Positions 10,018-20,348 are shown, counted from the stretch's first letter. The stretch: DNA of 64,000 nt from Levilactobacillus namurensis DSM 19117 (GCF_001434785.1 NZ_AZDT01000028.1:1-64000), one strand, 5' to 3'. Program-made: numbers and translations. Notes: generated by a model not told the origin, from the letters alone.

Positions 10018-13000
10018 TTAATCCGCCTGATCCGTGGCCTGGTCTGCTTGCGGGGCCGTGGTCTGCACCACGATATCGCGCAAGGCCGTCATGAAGTGGT
10101 AAACCTGGGGCAACCAATCATCCACCTGCATATTCGGTTGAATGACCAGCTTAATGTGCAACCGATCCCCGTTGACCGTCACGGTCGCTTTAAGCTTCGT
10201 GGCCGCCAAGGCTTTAAAGACGTCTTCGCCACCCAGGATGTCGGTCCCCTTCTTGGAGACCGTCACGAAGACGTCCCCGTTGACCCGCCGAATCTTATCG
10301 ACTAGGGCCAGGTCTGCCGCCAGCTTCAACTGGCCGATGGTCAAGAGTTGGCCCACTGGCTTCGGGTATTCCCCGAACCGGTCGATCAGGTCCGCTTGAA
10401 TCTCGGAGACCTCGTCATCACTTTCCAGCTGACGAATACGCTTGTACATCTCGATCTTCTGTTGCTCATCTTCAATGTAATCACTAGGAAGGTAGGCTTC
10501 CACGCCCAACTCGACCGTGGTATCGGTCTTGGGTTGGACCTGCTTGCCCCGCTTCTTGGCCACCGCATCGCTGAGCATCTGGGTATAGAGGTCATACCCC
10601 ACGGAGTTAATGAACCCATGCTGTTGCTTCCCTAGCAGGTTCCCCGCGCCCCGAATGGACAAGTCTCGCATGGCAATCTTGAAGCCTGATCCGAGTTCCG
10701 TAAAGTCCTTGATGGCTTCCAACCGCTTCTCGCTAACTTCCGTCAACACCTTATTGGGCTGATAGGTAAAGTAAGCGTAAGCCACCCGGTTACTTCGCCC
10801 GATGCGTCCCCGCAACTGGTAGAGCTGCGAAAGACCCATTCGGTCGGCGTTTTCAACAAACAGGGTGTTGGCGTTCGGAATATCGATTCCCGTTTCAATG
10901 ATCGTCGTGGTCACCAGCACGTCGTACTCACCCCGCAAGAAGTCGAACAGGACCCCTTCGAGCTGCGTTTCCGTCATCTGACCATGAATATAGCCAATCT
11001 GCGCTTCGGGGACCAGCGCCTGCAACTGACTCACGGTCTTCTCGATGTCGTCGACCCGGTTATGCAGGTAGAAGACCTGGCCACCCCGTTGCATCTCGCG
11101 CCGGATACCGTCTTGAATCGCCCCGGCGTTTTGTTCCATCACGTAGGTCTGAATCGGGAAACGGTTAGCTGGCGGCGTCTCGATGACCGACAAGTCCCGC
11201 ACACCCAGCATGGACATATGCAGGGTCCGCGGAATCGGCGTCGCGGTCAACGTCAACACATCCACGTTGGCCTTCAATTGTTTCAGGCGTTCCTTATGCT
11301 TAACGCCGAACCGTTGCTCTTCGTCGACCAGGACCAGGCCTAAGTTCTTGAACTTAACGTCCTTCGACAACAGGCGGTGCGTCCCGACCACGATATCCAG
11401 CTGACCGCTCTCCAGGTCCTTGATGGACTGGTGGATCTGCTTGGTGGTCCGGAAGCGAGAGAACATCTCGATGTTGACCGGATAGCCCTCGAAACGGTTG
11501 ACCATGGTGTCGTAGTGTTGTTGCGCTAGGATCGTGGTGGGGACCAGAAAGGCGACTTGCTTACCCGCTTCAACGGCCTTAAACGCCGCCCGCAACGCGA
11601 CTTCGGTCTTACCATACCCCACGTCACCAACTAACAAGCGGTCCATCGGCCGGGGCTTTTCCATATCGTGCTTAACTTCGTTGATTGACCGCAACTGATC
11701 CGGCGTCTCGGGATAGGGGAAACTGTTGTCAAAGTCAGTCTGGAGACTATCGTCAACGGGAAAGGCGTACCCCTTCTCCGCCGCCCGCTTCGCATACAGG
11801 TCGACCAGCTCGTCGGCGATGTCTTCAATCTTGGCCGCGACCTTCTTCTTGGTTTTGGCCCACTCGGAGCCCCCCAGTTTGTTGATCCGCGGCTTCTTAT
11901 CTTCCGAGGAGACGTACTTTTGAATCAGGTTCAATTGGGTGACCGGGATAAATAACTGCGCGTTGTCCTGGTAGTCGATGGTCATGTAGTCTTGGTGGAC
12001 CCCATCGACCGTCAGCGTCTGCATCCCGATGAACTTCCCAATCCCGTGGTTCACGTGGACCACGTAATCTCCGGGCTTGAGGTCCGTGTAACTCTTCAAC
12101 CGCTCGGCGTTGGCCATACTTTGCCGCCGTGGGCGTTTCTTGGTCACCTTCTGGAACATCTCGGCTTCTGTGATGACCACCAGGTTCGCTTCTGGTAATT
12201 CAAAACCAGTCTGCAACCGTTCGGGAACCAACTGGGTCACTCCCGGTTGGAGGTTCTCCCGCTTAGTCAAGACGGCCTGGATTTCAAAGTCGTCGAGCGT
12301 TTTTTCCGTCTTTTCCAGCCGCTCTTCGTCTTGAACCAGCAAGACCACGGTCTGCTTTTGCTTATGCCAGCGGTCAATTTCCGTCTTCATCACTGGCAAC
12401 TGGCTGAAGAACTGCTGCATCGCCCGCGTCGTGACGTTGGTCACCGCCACGAACCGCAAACTGCCCATCCCCTTCTGGAACAAAGAGAGCATGATCTGCG
12501 CGTGGGGGTCGTCTCTAACGATGGGGCGCAATTCACCACCGAACGTCTGGTGGGCGAAGATCTGGTGGTGGGCCAATTTATCCGTGGCCCAGTTCGCTTC
12601 GTCTTCTAGCAGCTGCCGTTCGCCATCTTGCAACCGCGCGTAGTCGCCAAACATCGCGATGCCGTCTTGGGGCAGGTAATCGAGAATCTGGTGATGGTCC
12701 GGGAAGAGGTAGTCTGCAAACTCCATCAACTGCGGATCGACCGACCCTTTGCGCAACCCATCAATCAAAGGTTGAATCTGTTCGGTCAACGTCCCGGCGT
12801 CCTTAGGGGCCAACGTCGCCGTCTGCGTCTTTAGTTCGGCAGTCAACGCATCCGCCCCCGCCTGCCGTTCATCAGCGTTCAGGATGAAGTCCGTGGCGGG
12901 CAAGACTTCGACCGACTCAATGTTTTCAATACTCCGCTGGGTCGCCGGGTCAAAGTACCGCAGGGAATCCACTTCGGTATCGAAGAAGTCCAAGCGCACG

Positions 13001-13566
13001 GGATAATCTGCCGCGAGCGGATAGATGTCCACAATGGACCCGCGAACGGCAAAATCCCCGGGGCCTGCAACCAGCTTCTGGTGGGTGTACCCCATCGCAA
13101 ACAGGCGTTTCTGCAGATCCTCGAGGTCGTAATCGCCGCCCACTTTCACGGTAAAGCGGGCTTGGGCGAAGTTATCGGGGGCGGGTAAGAACCGCCGTAA
13201 GCCCGATAGTGCGGTCACCACCACCACGGGCCGGTCGCTTTGGAGCGCCCGGAGCGCGTTGATGCGATCCGCCCGGTATTCGGGAGAACTGGTCGCCACT
13301 TCCGCAGCCAGCAGCTCCTCGACCGGAAATTCAAAGAGTTCGTCTTCAGTTAAAAGGTTCGCCAAGTCATCGACCAGTTGACCTGCGTGGTAGAGGGTGT
13401 CCGTCACGTAGATCAACGAGTGTTGCCGGTCGTGCAAGAGACTCGCAATCAAGAGTGTTTCGGCCGAACCGTTAAGCCCGGTGACCAATTGTCGTTGCCC
13501 CGGAGCCGTCGACTGACGAATCGTTGTATATTGCGGTGTTTGGGTTAAAAATCCTTCTAAATTCAA
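10018..13566 (-). CDS. mfd: Transcription-repair coupling factor Mfd
   Basis: ATP-driven translocase that removes stalled RNA polymerase and recruits UvrA. Domains in order: UvrB-like N-terminus, CarD-like RNAP-interacting domain (DLKPGDYVVHVNHGIGKFIG), RecG-like helicase core with Walker A GDVGYGKTEVALRA and DEEQRFG, and a C-terminal TRCF domain. An in-frame extension of 18 codons starts with TTG and has no SD. A second TTG at 13566 has AGGAAG 7 nt upstream and gives MNLEGFLTQTPQY, the typical N-terminus. It is then 1182 residues. It follows pth, as in Bacillus. Confidence 0.95.
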   Translation of the reverse strand: MNLEGFLTQTPQYTTIRQSTAPGQRQLVTGLNGSAETLLIASLLHDRQHSLIYVTDTLYHAGQLVDDLANLLTEDELFEFPVEELLAAEVATSSPEYRADRINALRALQSDRPVVVVTALSGLRRFLPAPDNFAQARFTVKVGGDYDLEDLQKRLFAMGYTHQKLVAGPGDFAVRGSIVDIYPLAADYPVRLDFFDTEVDSLRYFDPATQRSIENIESVEVLPATDFILNADERQAGADALTAELKTQTATLAPKDAGTLTEQIQPLIDGLRKGSVDPQLMEFADYLFPDHHQILDYLPQDGIAMFGDYARLQDGERQLLEDEANWATDKLAHHQIFAHQTFGGELRPIVRDDPHAQIMLSLFQKGMGSLRFVAVTNVTTRAMQQFFSQLPVMKTEIDRWHKQKQTVVLLVQDEERLEKTEKTLDDFEIQAVLTKRENLQPGVTQLVPERLQTGFELPEANLVVITEAEMFQKVTKKRPRRQSMANAERLKSYTDLKPGDYVVHVNHGIGKFIGMQTLTVDGVHQDYMTIDYQDNAQLFIPVTQLNLIQKYVSSEDKKPRINKLGGSEWAKTKKKVAAKIEDIADELVDLYAKRAAEKGYAFPVDDSLQTDFDNSFPYPETPDQLRSINEVKHDMEKPRPMDRLLVGDVGYGKTEVALRAAFKAVEAGKQVAFLVPTTILAQQHYDTMVNRFEGYPVNIEMFSRFRTTKQIHQSIKDLESGQLDIVVGTHRLLSKDVKFKNLGLVLVDEEQRFGVKHKERLKQLKANVDVLTLTATPIPRTLHMSMLGVRDLSVIETPPANRFPIQTYVMEQNAGAIQDGIRREMQRGGQVFYLHNRVDDIEKTVSQLQALVPEAQIGYIHGQMTETQLEGVLFDFLRGEYDVLVTTTIIETGIDIPNANTLFVENADRMGLSQLYQLRGRIGRSNRVAYAYFTYQPNKVLTEVSEKRLEAIKDFTELGSGFKIAMRDLSIRGAGNLLGKQQHGFINSVGYDLYTQMLSDAVAKKRGKQVQPKTDTTVELGVEAYLPSDYIEDEQQKIEMYKRIRQLESDDEVSEIQADLIDRFGEYPKPVGQLLTIGQLKLAADLALVDKIRRVNGDVFVTVSKKGTDILGGEDVFKALAATKLKATVTVNGDRLHIKLVIQPNMQVDDWLPQVYHFMTALRDIVVQTTAPQADQATDQAD

Positions 13567-13653
13567 ACGATAACTTCCTATTCTTAAGAATGCTGAGCTG
13601 GTATCCACGGCAGATGGCAACCGCCTAAGGCCACCCTTCGCCGACTTGTCGGC

Positions 13654-14211
13654 TTAATTATACCGATTCATAAGTTGCGGGAATTCTGTTCCGGCGACCC
13701 AGTCATCCAACGCCGCTACCGCGTGGTCACTGGCTTGATTGAACAATGGTTGTTGCTCGGCCGTGAACCGGCCTAAGACGTAATCGACCACCGTGTGCTG
13801 TTGCGGGTGGGCAATTCCGACCCGAATCCGGGCGAAATCTTGGCTACCTACGTGGGCAATGATGCTCTTGATGCCGTTATGGCCCCCCGCAGAACCGTGG
13901 TCCCGTAACCGAATCCGGCCTAGTGGCAAGTCCATATCGTCGTGGACCACAATCACGTCGTCCAAATCAATCTTGAAATAGTCCATTAAGGGGTGGACGG
14001 CCCGTCCGGACTCGTTCATGAAGGTCGTGGGTTTAACCACTAAGACTTTTTCGCCATTGACCATTCCCGTTCCGAACCGAGCGTCGAACTTCCGCGTATC
14101 CAGGGTCAACTGGTGGGCTTGTGCGAAGGCATCCACGACCATGAATCCCGTGTTGTGCCGCGTCCCGTTATACTGCGGACCGATATTTCCTAAACCAACA
14201 ATCATCTTCAT
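13654..14211 (-). CDS. pth: Peptidyl-tRNA hydrolase
   Basis: Recycles peptidyl-tRNAs released from ribosomes by cleaving the ester bond. The 185-residue protein begins MKMIVGLGNIGPQYNGTRHNTGF with the catalytic His near residue 20. It also has KPTTFMNESGRAV and VVHDDMDLPLGRIRLR, all conserved. Upstream of mfd with an 87-nt gap. The nearest SD-like GGGAG is about 15 nt from the ATG, so initiation may be modest. The intergenic region to ldh (14212-14520) is divergent and carries both promoters. Confidence 0.95.
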   Translation of the reverse strand: MKMIVGLGNIGPQYNGTRHNTGFMVVDAFAQAHQLTLDTRKFDARFGTGMVNGEKVLVVKPTTFMNESGRAVHPLMDYFKIDLDDVIVVHDDMDLPLGRIRLRDHGSAGGHNGIKSIIAHVGSQDFARIRVGIAHPQQHTVVDYVLGRFTAEQQPLFNQASDHAVAALDDWVAGTEFPQLMNRYN

Positions 14212-14430
14212 AATTTTTTAATAGGCTCCCTTAAAGCAGGTTATTTTTGACAGAGCGACAAAATAGCTGGACGGATAAACTTCCCGTTCAGCTGGCTACC
14301 AGAGCCGACATTCTATGACTGAGTCAACTGCGAATAGTATAGCATAGTCCCCCGCACACGTCATGATTGGCCCCCCTGCTCAGTTGGCGATATTGATAAA
14401 CAATTTTTCTCCGAGATATAAGTTTTGTTT

Positions 14431-14460
14431 ATGACGACTAAGACGCTTACATGGTATACT
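14431..14460 (+). promoter_or_regulatory. ldh promoter
   Basis: A -10 TATACT at 14455-14460 follows a weak -35 ATGACG at 14431-14436 with 18 nt between. The stretch 14438-14451 resembles a cre site in its 3' half (CGCTTACA) but has three mismatches to the consensus, so CcpA control is only a possibility. The transcript would carry a leader of roughly 55 nt. Confidence 0.55.
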
Positions 14461-14508
14461 AACGCATAGGTATTCAACGTATGCCTAGATGTCCATACAC
14501 TAATTTAG

Positions 14509-15477
<969 letters not shown>

Positions 15478-15500
15478 ATTTCAATTTGATTTCACCAAAA

Positions 15501-15527
15501 GACCGGGCTAGTTGCCCGGCCTTTTTT
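15501..15527 (+). terminator. ldh terminator
   Basis: CCGGGC and GCCCGG form a stem around TAGTT and are followed by CCTTTTTT, 26 nt after the ldh stop. Confidence 0.9.
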
Positions 15528-15534
15528 ATGATAT

Positions 15535-15637
15535 CCGGGGTCAAGTTTTCTGTCTTTGCCGCTAATGATCCGGCGCTGAAACGGGCGACTAAAGACAGCC
15601 AGCGCCGTTCTCCCTTTTAGGTGACGCCCCGGTTTTT
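15535..15637 (+). ncRNA. Structured, possibly pseudoknotted element downstream of ldh
   Basis: Three helices can be drawn. An outer one pairs CCGGGGTCA (15535-15543) with TGACGCCCCGG (15622-15632, two-base bulge) and is followed by TTTTT. Inside it CTGTCTTT (15550-15557) pairs with AAAGACAG (15591-15598), and CGGCGCTG (15571-15578) pairs with CAGCGCCG (15600-15607). The last two interlock as an H-type pseudoknot. It could be a small RNA ending in its own terminator or a complex second terminator of ldh. No promoter is obvious between it and the ldh terminator. Confidence 0.45.
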
Positions 15638-15950
15638 AGCATCGCAAATTCGGCAAACACCCCTTGTTTTTACCAAGCCGACTGTTATCATTAATAAGTG
15701 GAATTTATTAACTCGCCGTTAATTTTACGAGTTGACTAATCCCCCCTCGAGCACCATCGGGGGTAAACGATCCCATTATCCGGGGAAAAACGCTCAGTTA
15801 GCACGGTGCAATCTTAATCGGTAACCGACGGCTAAGTTGCATTTGCATTGTGATTTAAGGCTTTTTGAAGTAATCTGAGGGTAAGATAATCACGGATCGT
15901 TAAACTGGCGACTTTTGAGCCACTGGTACTATTCTTAGGGAGGCTACACC
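15638..15950 (+). other. Non-coding region upstream of the L,D-transpeptidase gene
   Basis: No gene seen. It is AT-richer than its neighbours at 15665-15740 and contains a short GC hairpin (CCCCC at 15745-15749 with GGGGG at 15765-15769). The transpeptidase promoter must lie here, but no pair of -35 and -10 boxes is convincing. Confidence 0.4.
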
Positions 15951-17333
15951 ATGCAAAAACGCAAAGCACTCGTCATTGGAGTCGTAACCGCCTGCGTAGC
16001 GGTTGGCGCTCTATATGTCAGTCAAGCCATGCACTACTCTCGCGCCAAGGTGTTCTTCAACGACACCCAAATCGCGGGGGTCAACGTCGGAGGCAACACC
16101 GCTCAGGAGGCGGCAACTAAGCTCAAATCGGCGATGCACCAACTAACCTTAAAGGATGGCAAGCAAACGGTCAGCACCTTCAAACCGCAAGAAGCCAACC
16201 TGAAGATCACTTCTGTCACGGCCTTACAGCAACTGATCAATCAGCAAAACGCCTGGAGTTGGCCCGCTCACCTGACCTCTGCCACGGCAGACACCTTGAA
16301 GCTGGATACCAGCAGTAAGAACCAAAAGAGCGTCCAACAGCTGGCCACCCAGATTACCACCAAGGCCAACCGGACCCGAACGGCCCCGACGGACGCCACG
16401 TTCACTTACCGAGACGGCCAGTACCGGGCAACCAAGGAAAAGACGGGGAACCAACTGGACGCCACCAAGGTCGCAGCGTCCATTACTCGCGCTTTAGATA
16501 AGGGCCAGTCCACGGTCAATGTCGCGGGGGATTACGTGCAACCCCAAGTGACCGTCAAGAGCACGGCCTTCAAGACGGCCTTAGCCAAAGCCCAACAGAT
16601 CACCAAACAAAAATACGTCTACAAACTGGGTAAGCATACCCTGACGATTCCGGCCGAAACCTTAGCCAGCTGGATCACCTTGAAGGACGGCCAAGTGGCG
16701 ACTAACCAAAGTAAGGTCAAAAGTTATCTAACCAAGCTAAGTCACCAATACGGCACCGTCTACAAGACCCGGTCCTTCAAGTCCACCAAGCGGGGCACCG
16801 TCAAAGTGCCCGCTGGCCTCTATGGCTGGAGTATCAACGTCAAGTCTGAAGCCCCCAAGCTCGATCAGCTGGTCGCTAAGGGCCAAGGCATGACGCGGAC
16901 TCCCGTTATTCAGGGGTCCGGGTACCACAAGGACGGTACCGACATCGGGAACTCCTACGTGGAAGTCGACAAGACCAACCAACACATGTGGGTCTACAAG
17001 AACGGCAAGCTGGTGGTCTCGACAGACGTGGTCACGGGGTTACCAACCACCGCGCATCACACGCCGTCTGGTGTCTGGGTCATCTGGAGCAAGCAACGGA
17101 ACACCACCCTGCGGGGCAAGAACGACAACGGCTCCAGCTACGCCTCCAAGGTCAAGTACTGGATGCCCGTTGACGACACCGGTGTGGGCATTCACGATTC
17201 ACCATGGCAACCGCAATACGGGGGCACTTGGTACGTGAAGCACGGTTCCCACGGTTGTGTTAACACCCCACCTTCCAAGATTGCGTCCGTCTACGCGAAC
17301 GTGAAGGTCGGGACACCTGTCTTGATTTTCTAA
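15951..17333 (+). CDS. L,D-transpeptidase with peptidoglycan-binding domain (YkuD family)
   Basis: Cell-wall enzyme expected to form 3-3 cross-links or attach proteins or alternative amino acids to peptidoglycan. The 460-residue protein has an N-terminal membrane anchor or signal (ALVIGVVTACVAVGALYV), two repeats of the PG_binding_4 type across the middle, and a C-terminal YkuD domain (about residues 325-460). That domain carries the catalytic HGSHGCVNTPPSK with Cys near 444. An AGGGAGG site precedes the ATG. It is monocistronic, ending in a strong terminator. L,D-transpeptidases are not inhibited by most penicillins, a known property of the family. Exact reaction not assignable. Confidence 0.88.
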   Translation: MQKRKALVIGVVTACVAVGALYVSQAMHYSRAKVFFNDTQIAGVNVGGNTAQEAATKLKSAMHQLTLKDGKQTVSTFKPQEANLKITSVTALQQLINQQNAWSWPAHLTSATADTLKLDTSSKNQKSVQQLATQITTKANRTRTAPTDATFTYRDGQYRATKEKTGNQLDATKVAASITRALDKGQSTVNVAGDYVQPQVTVKSTAFKTALAKAQQITKQKYVYKLGKHTLTIPAETLASWITLKDGQVATNQSKVKSYLTKLSHQYGTVYKTRSFKSTKRGTVKVPAGLYGWSINVKSEAPKLDQLVAKGQGMTRTPVIQGSGYHKDGTDIGNSYVEVDKTNQHMWVYKNGKLVVSTDVVTGLPTTAHHTPSGVWVIWSKQRNTTLRGKNDNGSSYASKVKYWMPVDDTGVGIHDSPWQPQYGGTWYVKHGSHGCVNTPPSKIASVYANVKVGTPVLIF

Positions 17334-17347
17334 TGATTCTTTAAAAA

Positions 17348-17393
17348 TAACCCACCGATTATTCAGTCAACTGAATAATCGGTGGGTTTTGCT
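17348..17393. terminator. Bidirectional terminator
   Basis: A near-perfect 17-bp stem (ACCCACCGATTATTCAG with its complement, loop TCAA) is flanked by A-rich and T-rich tracts. It lies between two convergent genes and can serve both. Confidence 0.9.
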
Positions 17394-17400
17394 TAACCGT

Positions 17401-17517
17401 CTATTTAATGGCCACGCCAATCGCCAATAGGACGATAATGGCAATGAATCCCGCTAGGGTCCAATACAGCCACTTCTTGGTAATGATCCGGTCATCATCG
17501 TGCGAGTCCTTATTCAC
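17401..17517 (-). CDS. Small membrane protein, 38 residues
   Basis: A short ORF begins with GTG at 17517, preceded by AAGGGTGG at good spacing. It encodes MNKDSHDDDRIITKKW followed by one hydrophobic segment (LYWTLAGFIAIIVLLAIGVAI) and a final Lys. An in-frame ATG at 17553 gives 50 residues but has no SD. The polar, acidic head and single membrane helix suggest a bitopic peptide with a cytoplasmic N-terminus. It ends at a shared bidirectional terminator, which supports its being transcribed. I do not recognise a family; function unknown. Confidence 0.6.
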   Translation of the reverse strand: MNKDSHDDDRIITKKWLYWTLAGFIAIIVLLAIGVAIK

Positions 17518-17603
17518 CTTGCCACCCTTCTCTGCTCTAGATGTTATTCTCATTTTACCATTAAATTCTGGAAAAGATGCTACCGAATATGCAGGGAGTA
17601 TGG

Positions 17604-17612
17604 TATGATGAG
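17604..17612 (+). promoter_or_regulatory. Extended -10 promoter of the CBS-protein gene
   Basis: TATGAT at 17604-17609 is preceded by TGG, an extended -10, 46 nt before the ATG. No good -35 is visible. Confidence 0.45.
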
Positions 17613-17654
17613 AAGAGATTATGAGAAGTTTCTAATTTTAGGAGGTCATCTGCT

Positions 17655-18296
17655 ATGCTGCTTAAATCCCTAGTGAAACCGAAAGAACGGTTAGTGACGG
17701 TTCGCGAGGATGTCACCTTGGAGCAAGCCTTAAAAGTGCTTGAAGATTCTGGTTACCGGTGTGTGCCAATTCTAGACGAAACGGGCCAAATCTTCCGGGG
17801 AAACATCTACAAGATGCACATCTATCGTCATAAGTCGCGGGGCGGCGATATGCAGCTCCCGGTTACTTCCCTCTTAAAGAACGCCACCAAGTTCATTTCC
17901 GTGAACGCCGCCTTCTTTAACGTCTTCTTCTCCATCAAGGATCTTCCGTACATCGCTGTTTTGGACGACAAGAACGCTTTTTACGGCATCTTGACGCATA
18001 CCCGTCTGATGGACATGCTGTCCCAATCCTGGAACGTCAACATCGGCAGTTACGTATTGACCGTTGTTTCCGCCGGTGAACGGGGGGACCTAGCCGGGAT
18101 GGCTAAGGTCATCACCAAGTACACCTCGATTGCCAGTGTGATCAGCCTGGACGCCCAAGAAGGTGAACTGGTTCACCGAACCATGTTTACGCTTCCTGCA
18201 GAAGTGGACCAAGAGAAGCTTGACCGGATCGTCCACGCCCTGGAACGCAAGGAATTCCACGTCCCAGAAATCGAAGACCTTCGTCACGAAAACTAA
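17655..18296 (+). CDS. cbpB: CBS-domain protein, CbpB/YkuL type
   Basis: The 213-residue protein has a pair of CBS domains (about residues 1-135: RLVTVREDVTLEQALKVLEDSGYRCVPILDE and FYGILTHTRLMDML). A C-terminal ACT-like region follows (VVSAGERGDLAGMAKVITKYTSIASVIS). Proteins of this build in Listeria and relatives (CbpB) bind cyclic di-AMP and link it to (p)ppGpp control through Rel. Ligand binding here is inferred from family likeness only. An AGGAGG site precedes the ATG. It is monocistronic and convergent with mazF. Confidence 0.75.
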   Translation: MLLKSLVKPKERLVTVREDVTLEQALKVLEDSGYRCVPILDETGQIFRGNIYKMHIYRHKSRGGDMQLPVTSLLKNATKFISVNAAFFNVFFSIKDLPYIAVLDDKNAFYGILTHTRLMDMLSQSWNVNIGSYVLTVVSAGERGDLAGMAKVITKYTSIASVISLDAQEGELVHRTMFTLPAEVDQEKLDRIVHALERKEFHVPEIEDLRHEN

Positions 18297-18337
18297 ATCG
18301 CCTGACAGACGGTCTTCAGCCACCACGAACCGTGTTA

Positions 18338-18388
18338 CTTAAAAAAGCAGCTTACCCCCGTTCTTCACCGTGGGGTAAGCTGCTTTTG
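18338..18388. terminator. Bidirectional terminator between cbpB and mazF
   Basis: AAAAGCAGCTTACCCC and GGGGTAAGCTGCTTTT form a 16-bp perfect stem with A-rich and T-rich sides, suiting both convergent genes. Confidence 0.9.
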
Positions 18389-18456
18389 AATTTTCAGTCA
18401 GCTCATCGCTCCCGTCCGTTCTGGGACGGAACCGACCAGAAAAAGCGCACCCGAAA

Positions 18457-18870
18457 CTACGTGCGCGCTGGTCTTGAAGTGCTATGTACTCTTGCGGGTC
18501 TTTTCTTTCGCGACCGATCCACCAGGCCAATGCTGGTCGCCAAAGCGGCGTCCACCTGGGCCATCGTCTTGACATCTAAATGTGTCACCTGGTCTTTTAA
18601 CCGTTGCTTGTCGATCGTTCGAATCTGTTCAAGCAAAATGACGGAATCCCGCTCAATTCCGGTATGAGCGGCCGAAATGCCGACGTGCGTCGGCATTTTA
18701 GGCTTCTCAATCCGGGCGGTGATTGCCGCCACGATAACGGTCGGACTATAGTGGTTCCCCACGTTGTTTTGAATAATCAACACGGGGCGCATCCCACCCT
18801 GTTCCGAACCAACGACCGGTGATAGATCGGCAAAGAAAACGTCCCCGCGCTTAACCTCAACACGGGCCAT
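18457..18870 (-). CDS. mazF: MazF/PemK-type endoribonuclease toxin
   Basis: Sequence-specific mRNA interferase of the MazF/NdoA family. The 137-residue protein shows the family start [31 protein letters not shown] with the catalytic Arg near residue 25, then [18 protein letters not shown] and [16 protein letters not shown] with the conserved Thr/Ser region. A basic C-terminal extension of about 20 residues ([19 protein letters not shown]) goes beyond the usual end. It follows a small gene that is the likely antitoxin, downstream of acpS-alr, the standard Bacillota context of ndoAI-ndoA. Confidence 0.92.
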   Translation of the reverse strand: MARVEVKRGDVFFADLSPVVGSEQGGMRPVLIIQNNVGNHYSPTVIVAAITARIEKPKMPTHVGISAAHTGIERDSVILLEQIRTIDKQRLKDQVTHLDVKTMAQVDAALATSIGLVDRSRKKRPARVHSTSRPART

Positions 18871-18883
18871 AGGCCGCCATCCC

Positions 18884-19135
18884 CTATCTTCTGGATTTTT
18901 TTATCAGTGCTACTTGTTGCCGTCGAAATTGTGTTAAGTGGCGTTCGGCCTCTTCCTCACACGGGGTAAAGACCCGAACAATCTCCCGATTAATCGGTGC
19001 CATCGCCTGGTAACCGTGAATCAATGCTAATTGGTCGGCTTGCTCAGTCGGGACGGTGATTAACGCTTGGCGCTGAATCGCCCGTGAAATTTTAACGCGA
19101 ATCCGAGCATGCATCGTTGGTCGTGTCGGCATCAT
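18884..19135 (-). CDS. mazE: Putative MazE-like antitoxin
   Basis: An 83-residue basic protein lies directly upstream of mazF with a 13-nt gap, in the position of the MazE/NdoAI antitoxin. GGAGG precedes the start. The sequence does not show a clear ribbon-helix-helix motif, and Lys/Arg outnumber acidic residues. A central block ([22 protein letters not shown]) could be the toxin-neutralising helix. The call rests on position, size and pairing, not on homology I can see. If it is the antitoxin, it belongs to a divergent Lactobacillus type. Confidence 0.55.
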   Translation of the reverse strand: MMPTRPTMHARIRVKISRAIQRQALITVPTEQADQLALIHGYQAMAPINREIVRVFTPCEEEAERHLTQFRRQQVALIKKSRR

Positions 19136-19218
19136 GGTAACCCTCCTAATTGGTCACTAAACTTCTCCAATATAGTTTACCACGAAAGCTTCACCCATGA
19201 TACGGGAAACCTAGTAAA

Positions 19219-20346
19219 TTAATTGATGTAGTGCCGCGGTAGGCGATCGGTAAAGCCGCACGCCAGCTCATAATGAATGGTCCCGCAGTAATCTGCCAAG
19301 TCTTGCAGGCGAATAGTCTGGTCACCATCGCGTCCGACTAACGTGACCTTGGTGCCCCGTTGGTAAGCCTGCGGTAAGCGAATCATCATCTGGTCCATGC
19401 AGACCCGGCCGATAATCTCGCAGAACTGACCGGCGACCAAGACATGAAAGCCCTGAAGGCGTCGTTCATAACCATCGGCGTACCCAATCGGAACCGTGCC
19501 AACCCACTCGTCTTGTTGCGCCGTGTAGGTCGCTCCGTAACTCACGGATTCTCCGGCGTGTAACTGCTTGGTGTACACCAGTTCACTGGTCAGACTCATG
19601 GCTGGTTCCAGCGGATACGGCGTCTGCGGGATGGCTTCACCGGACGGGTTTAGCCCGTAACCCGCAACACCGAACCGCACCAGGTTGTCGTTGCAAGCAT
19701 CGTGCCAAAGACTGGTTGCCGAGTTCGAGACGTGAACGTAGCGGGGACGGTGCGGTAAGGTGTCGACTAGCGCGTGCCACTTCGCGACCTGACCCTTGAA
19801 GTAACGGTCGTCCGGATCATCGGCCGTGGAGAAATGGGTGAAGATCCCCTCAAAGATGAATTCCGTTGAATGGGTGGTCATGAAATCCGTTGCGGTTTTC
19901 AGGGCGTCCGGCGTTCTAAAGCCAATCCGTCCCATCCCGGTATCCAGGCCTAGGTGGACCCGTAACGGCGCTTTCGTTGGCGCCAAGGCCAGGTACTTTG
20001 CCGCTTCGGCTAGCCAATCCGTCGCCGCGACCGTCGCGGAGATCTTCTGGGCCGCCATCAACGGTGCATCCTGCGGTCGGGTGACCCCCAGGATCAAGAT
20101 GGGCTCGTTAAAGCCCGCTGCGCGTAGTTCCAGTGCTTCATCTAAAATCGCCACACAAAAGCCACTGGCCCCAGCTTCCTTGGCTACGCGGGCAACTTGT
20201 GCCGCCCCATGACCATAACCATTGGCTTTGACCACCATGAACAAGTCACACCCGGCCTTTAACCGACCAACTTCTGCTTGAATATTATGCCGCAACGCCT
20301 GACGATCGATCACCAGCTGCGTGGGCCGATGTACCCCAACTACCAT
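19219..20346 (-). CDS. alr: Alanine racemase
   Basis: PLP enzyme that interconverts L- and D-alanine for peptidoglycan and teichoic acid D-alanylation. The PLP lysine lies in [11 protein letters not shown] (about residue 39) and the second catalytic base, Tyr, in [10 protein letters not shown] (about residue 265). Length 375 is normal. It starts 2 nt after acpS ends, so acpS-alr is one transcript that likely continues into mazEF. Confidence 0.96.
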   Translation of the reverse strand: MVVGVHRPTQLVIDRQALRHNIQAEVGRLKAGCDLFMVVKANGYGHGAAQVARVAKEAGASGFCVAILDEALELRAAGFNEPILILGVTRPQDAPLMAAQKISATVAATDWLAEAAKYLALAPTKAPLRVHLGLDTGMGRIGFRTPDALKTATDFMTTHSTEFIFEGIFTHFSTADDPDDRYFKGQVAKWHALVDTLPHRPRYVHVSNSATSLWHDACNDNLVRFGVAGYGLNPSGEAIPQTPYPLEPAMSLTSELVYTKQLHAGESVSYGATYTAQQDEWVGTVPIGYADGYERRLQGFHVLVAGQFCEIIGRVCMDQMMIRLPQAYQRGTKVTLVGRDGDQTIRLQDLADYCGTIHYELACGFTDRLPRHYIN

Positions 20347-20348
20347 GA

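Noticed and set aside
13567-13620. Extended N-terminus of Mfd from TTG at 13620
   Set aside because: No SD precedes it, and the added residues do not resemble Mfd N-termini; the TTG at 13566 has a good SD.
14438-14451. cre site in the ldh promoter
   Set aside because: Only the 3' half fits; three mismatches in the other half make it weak.
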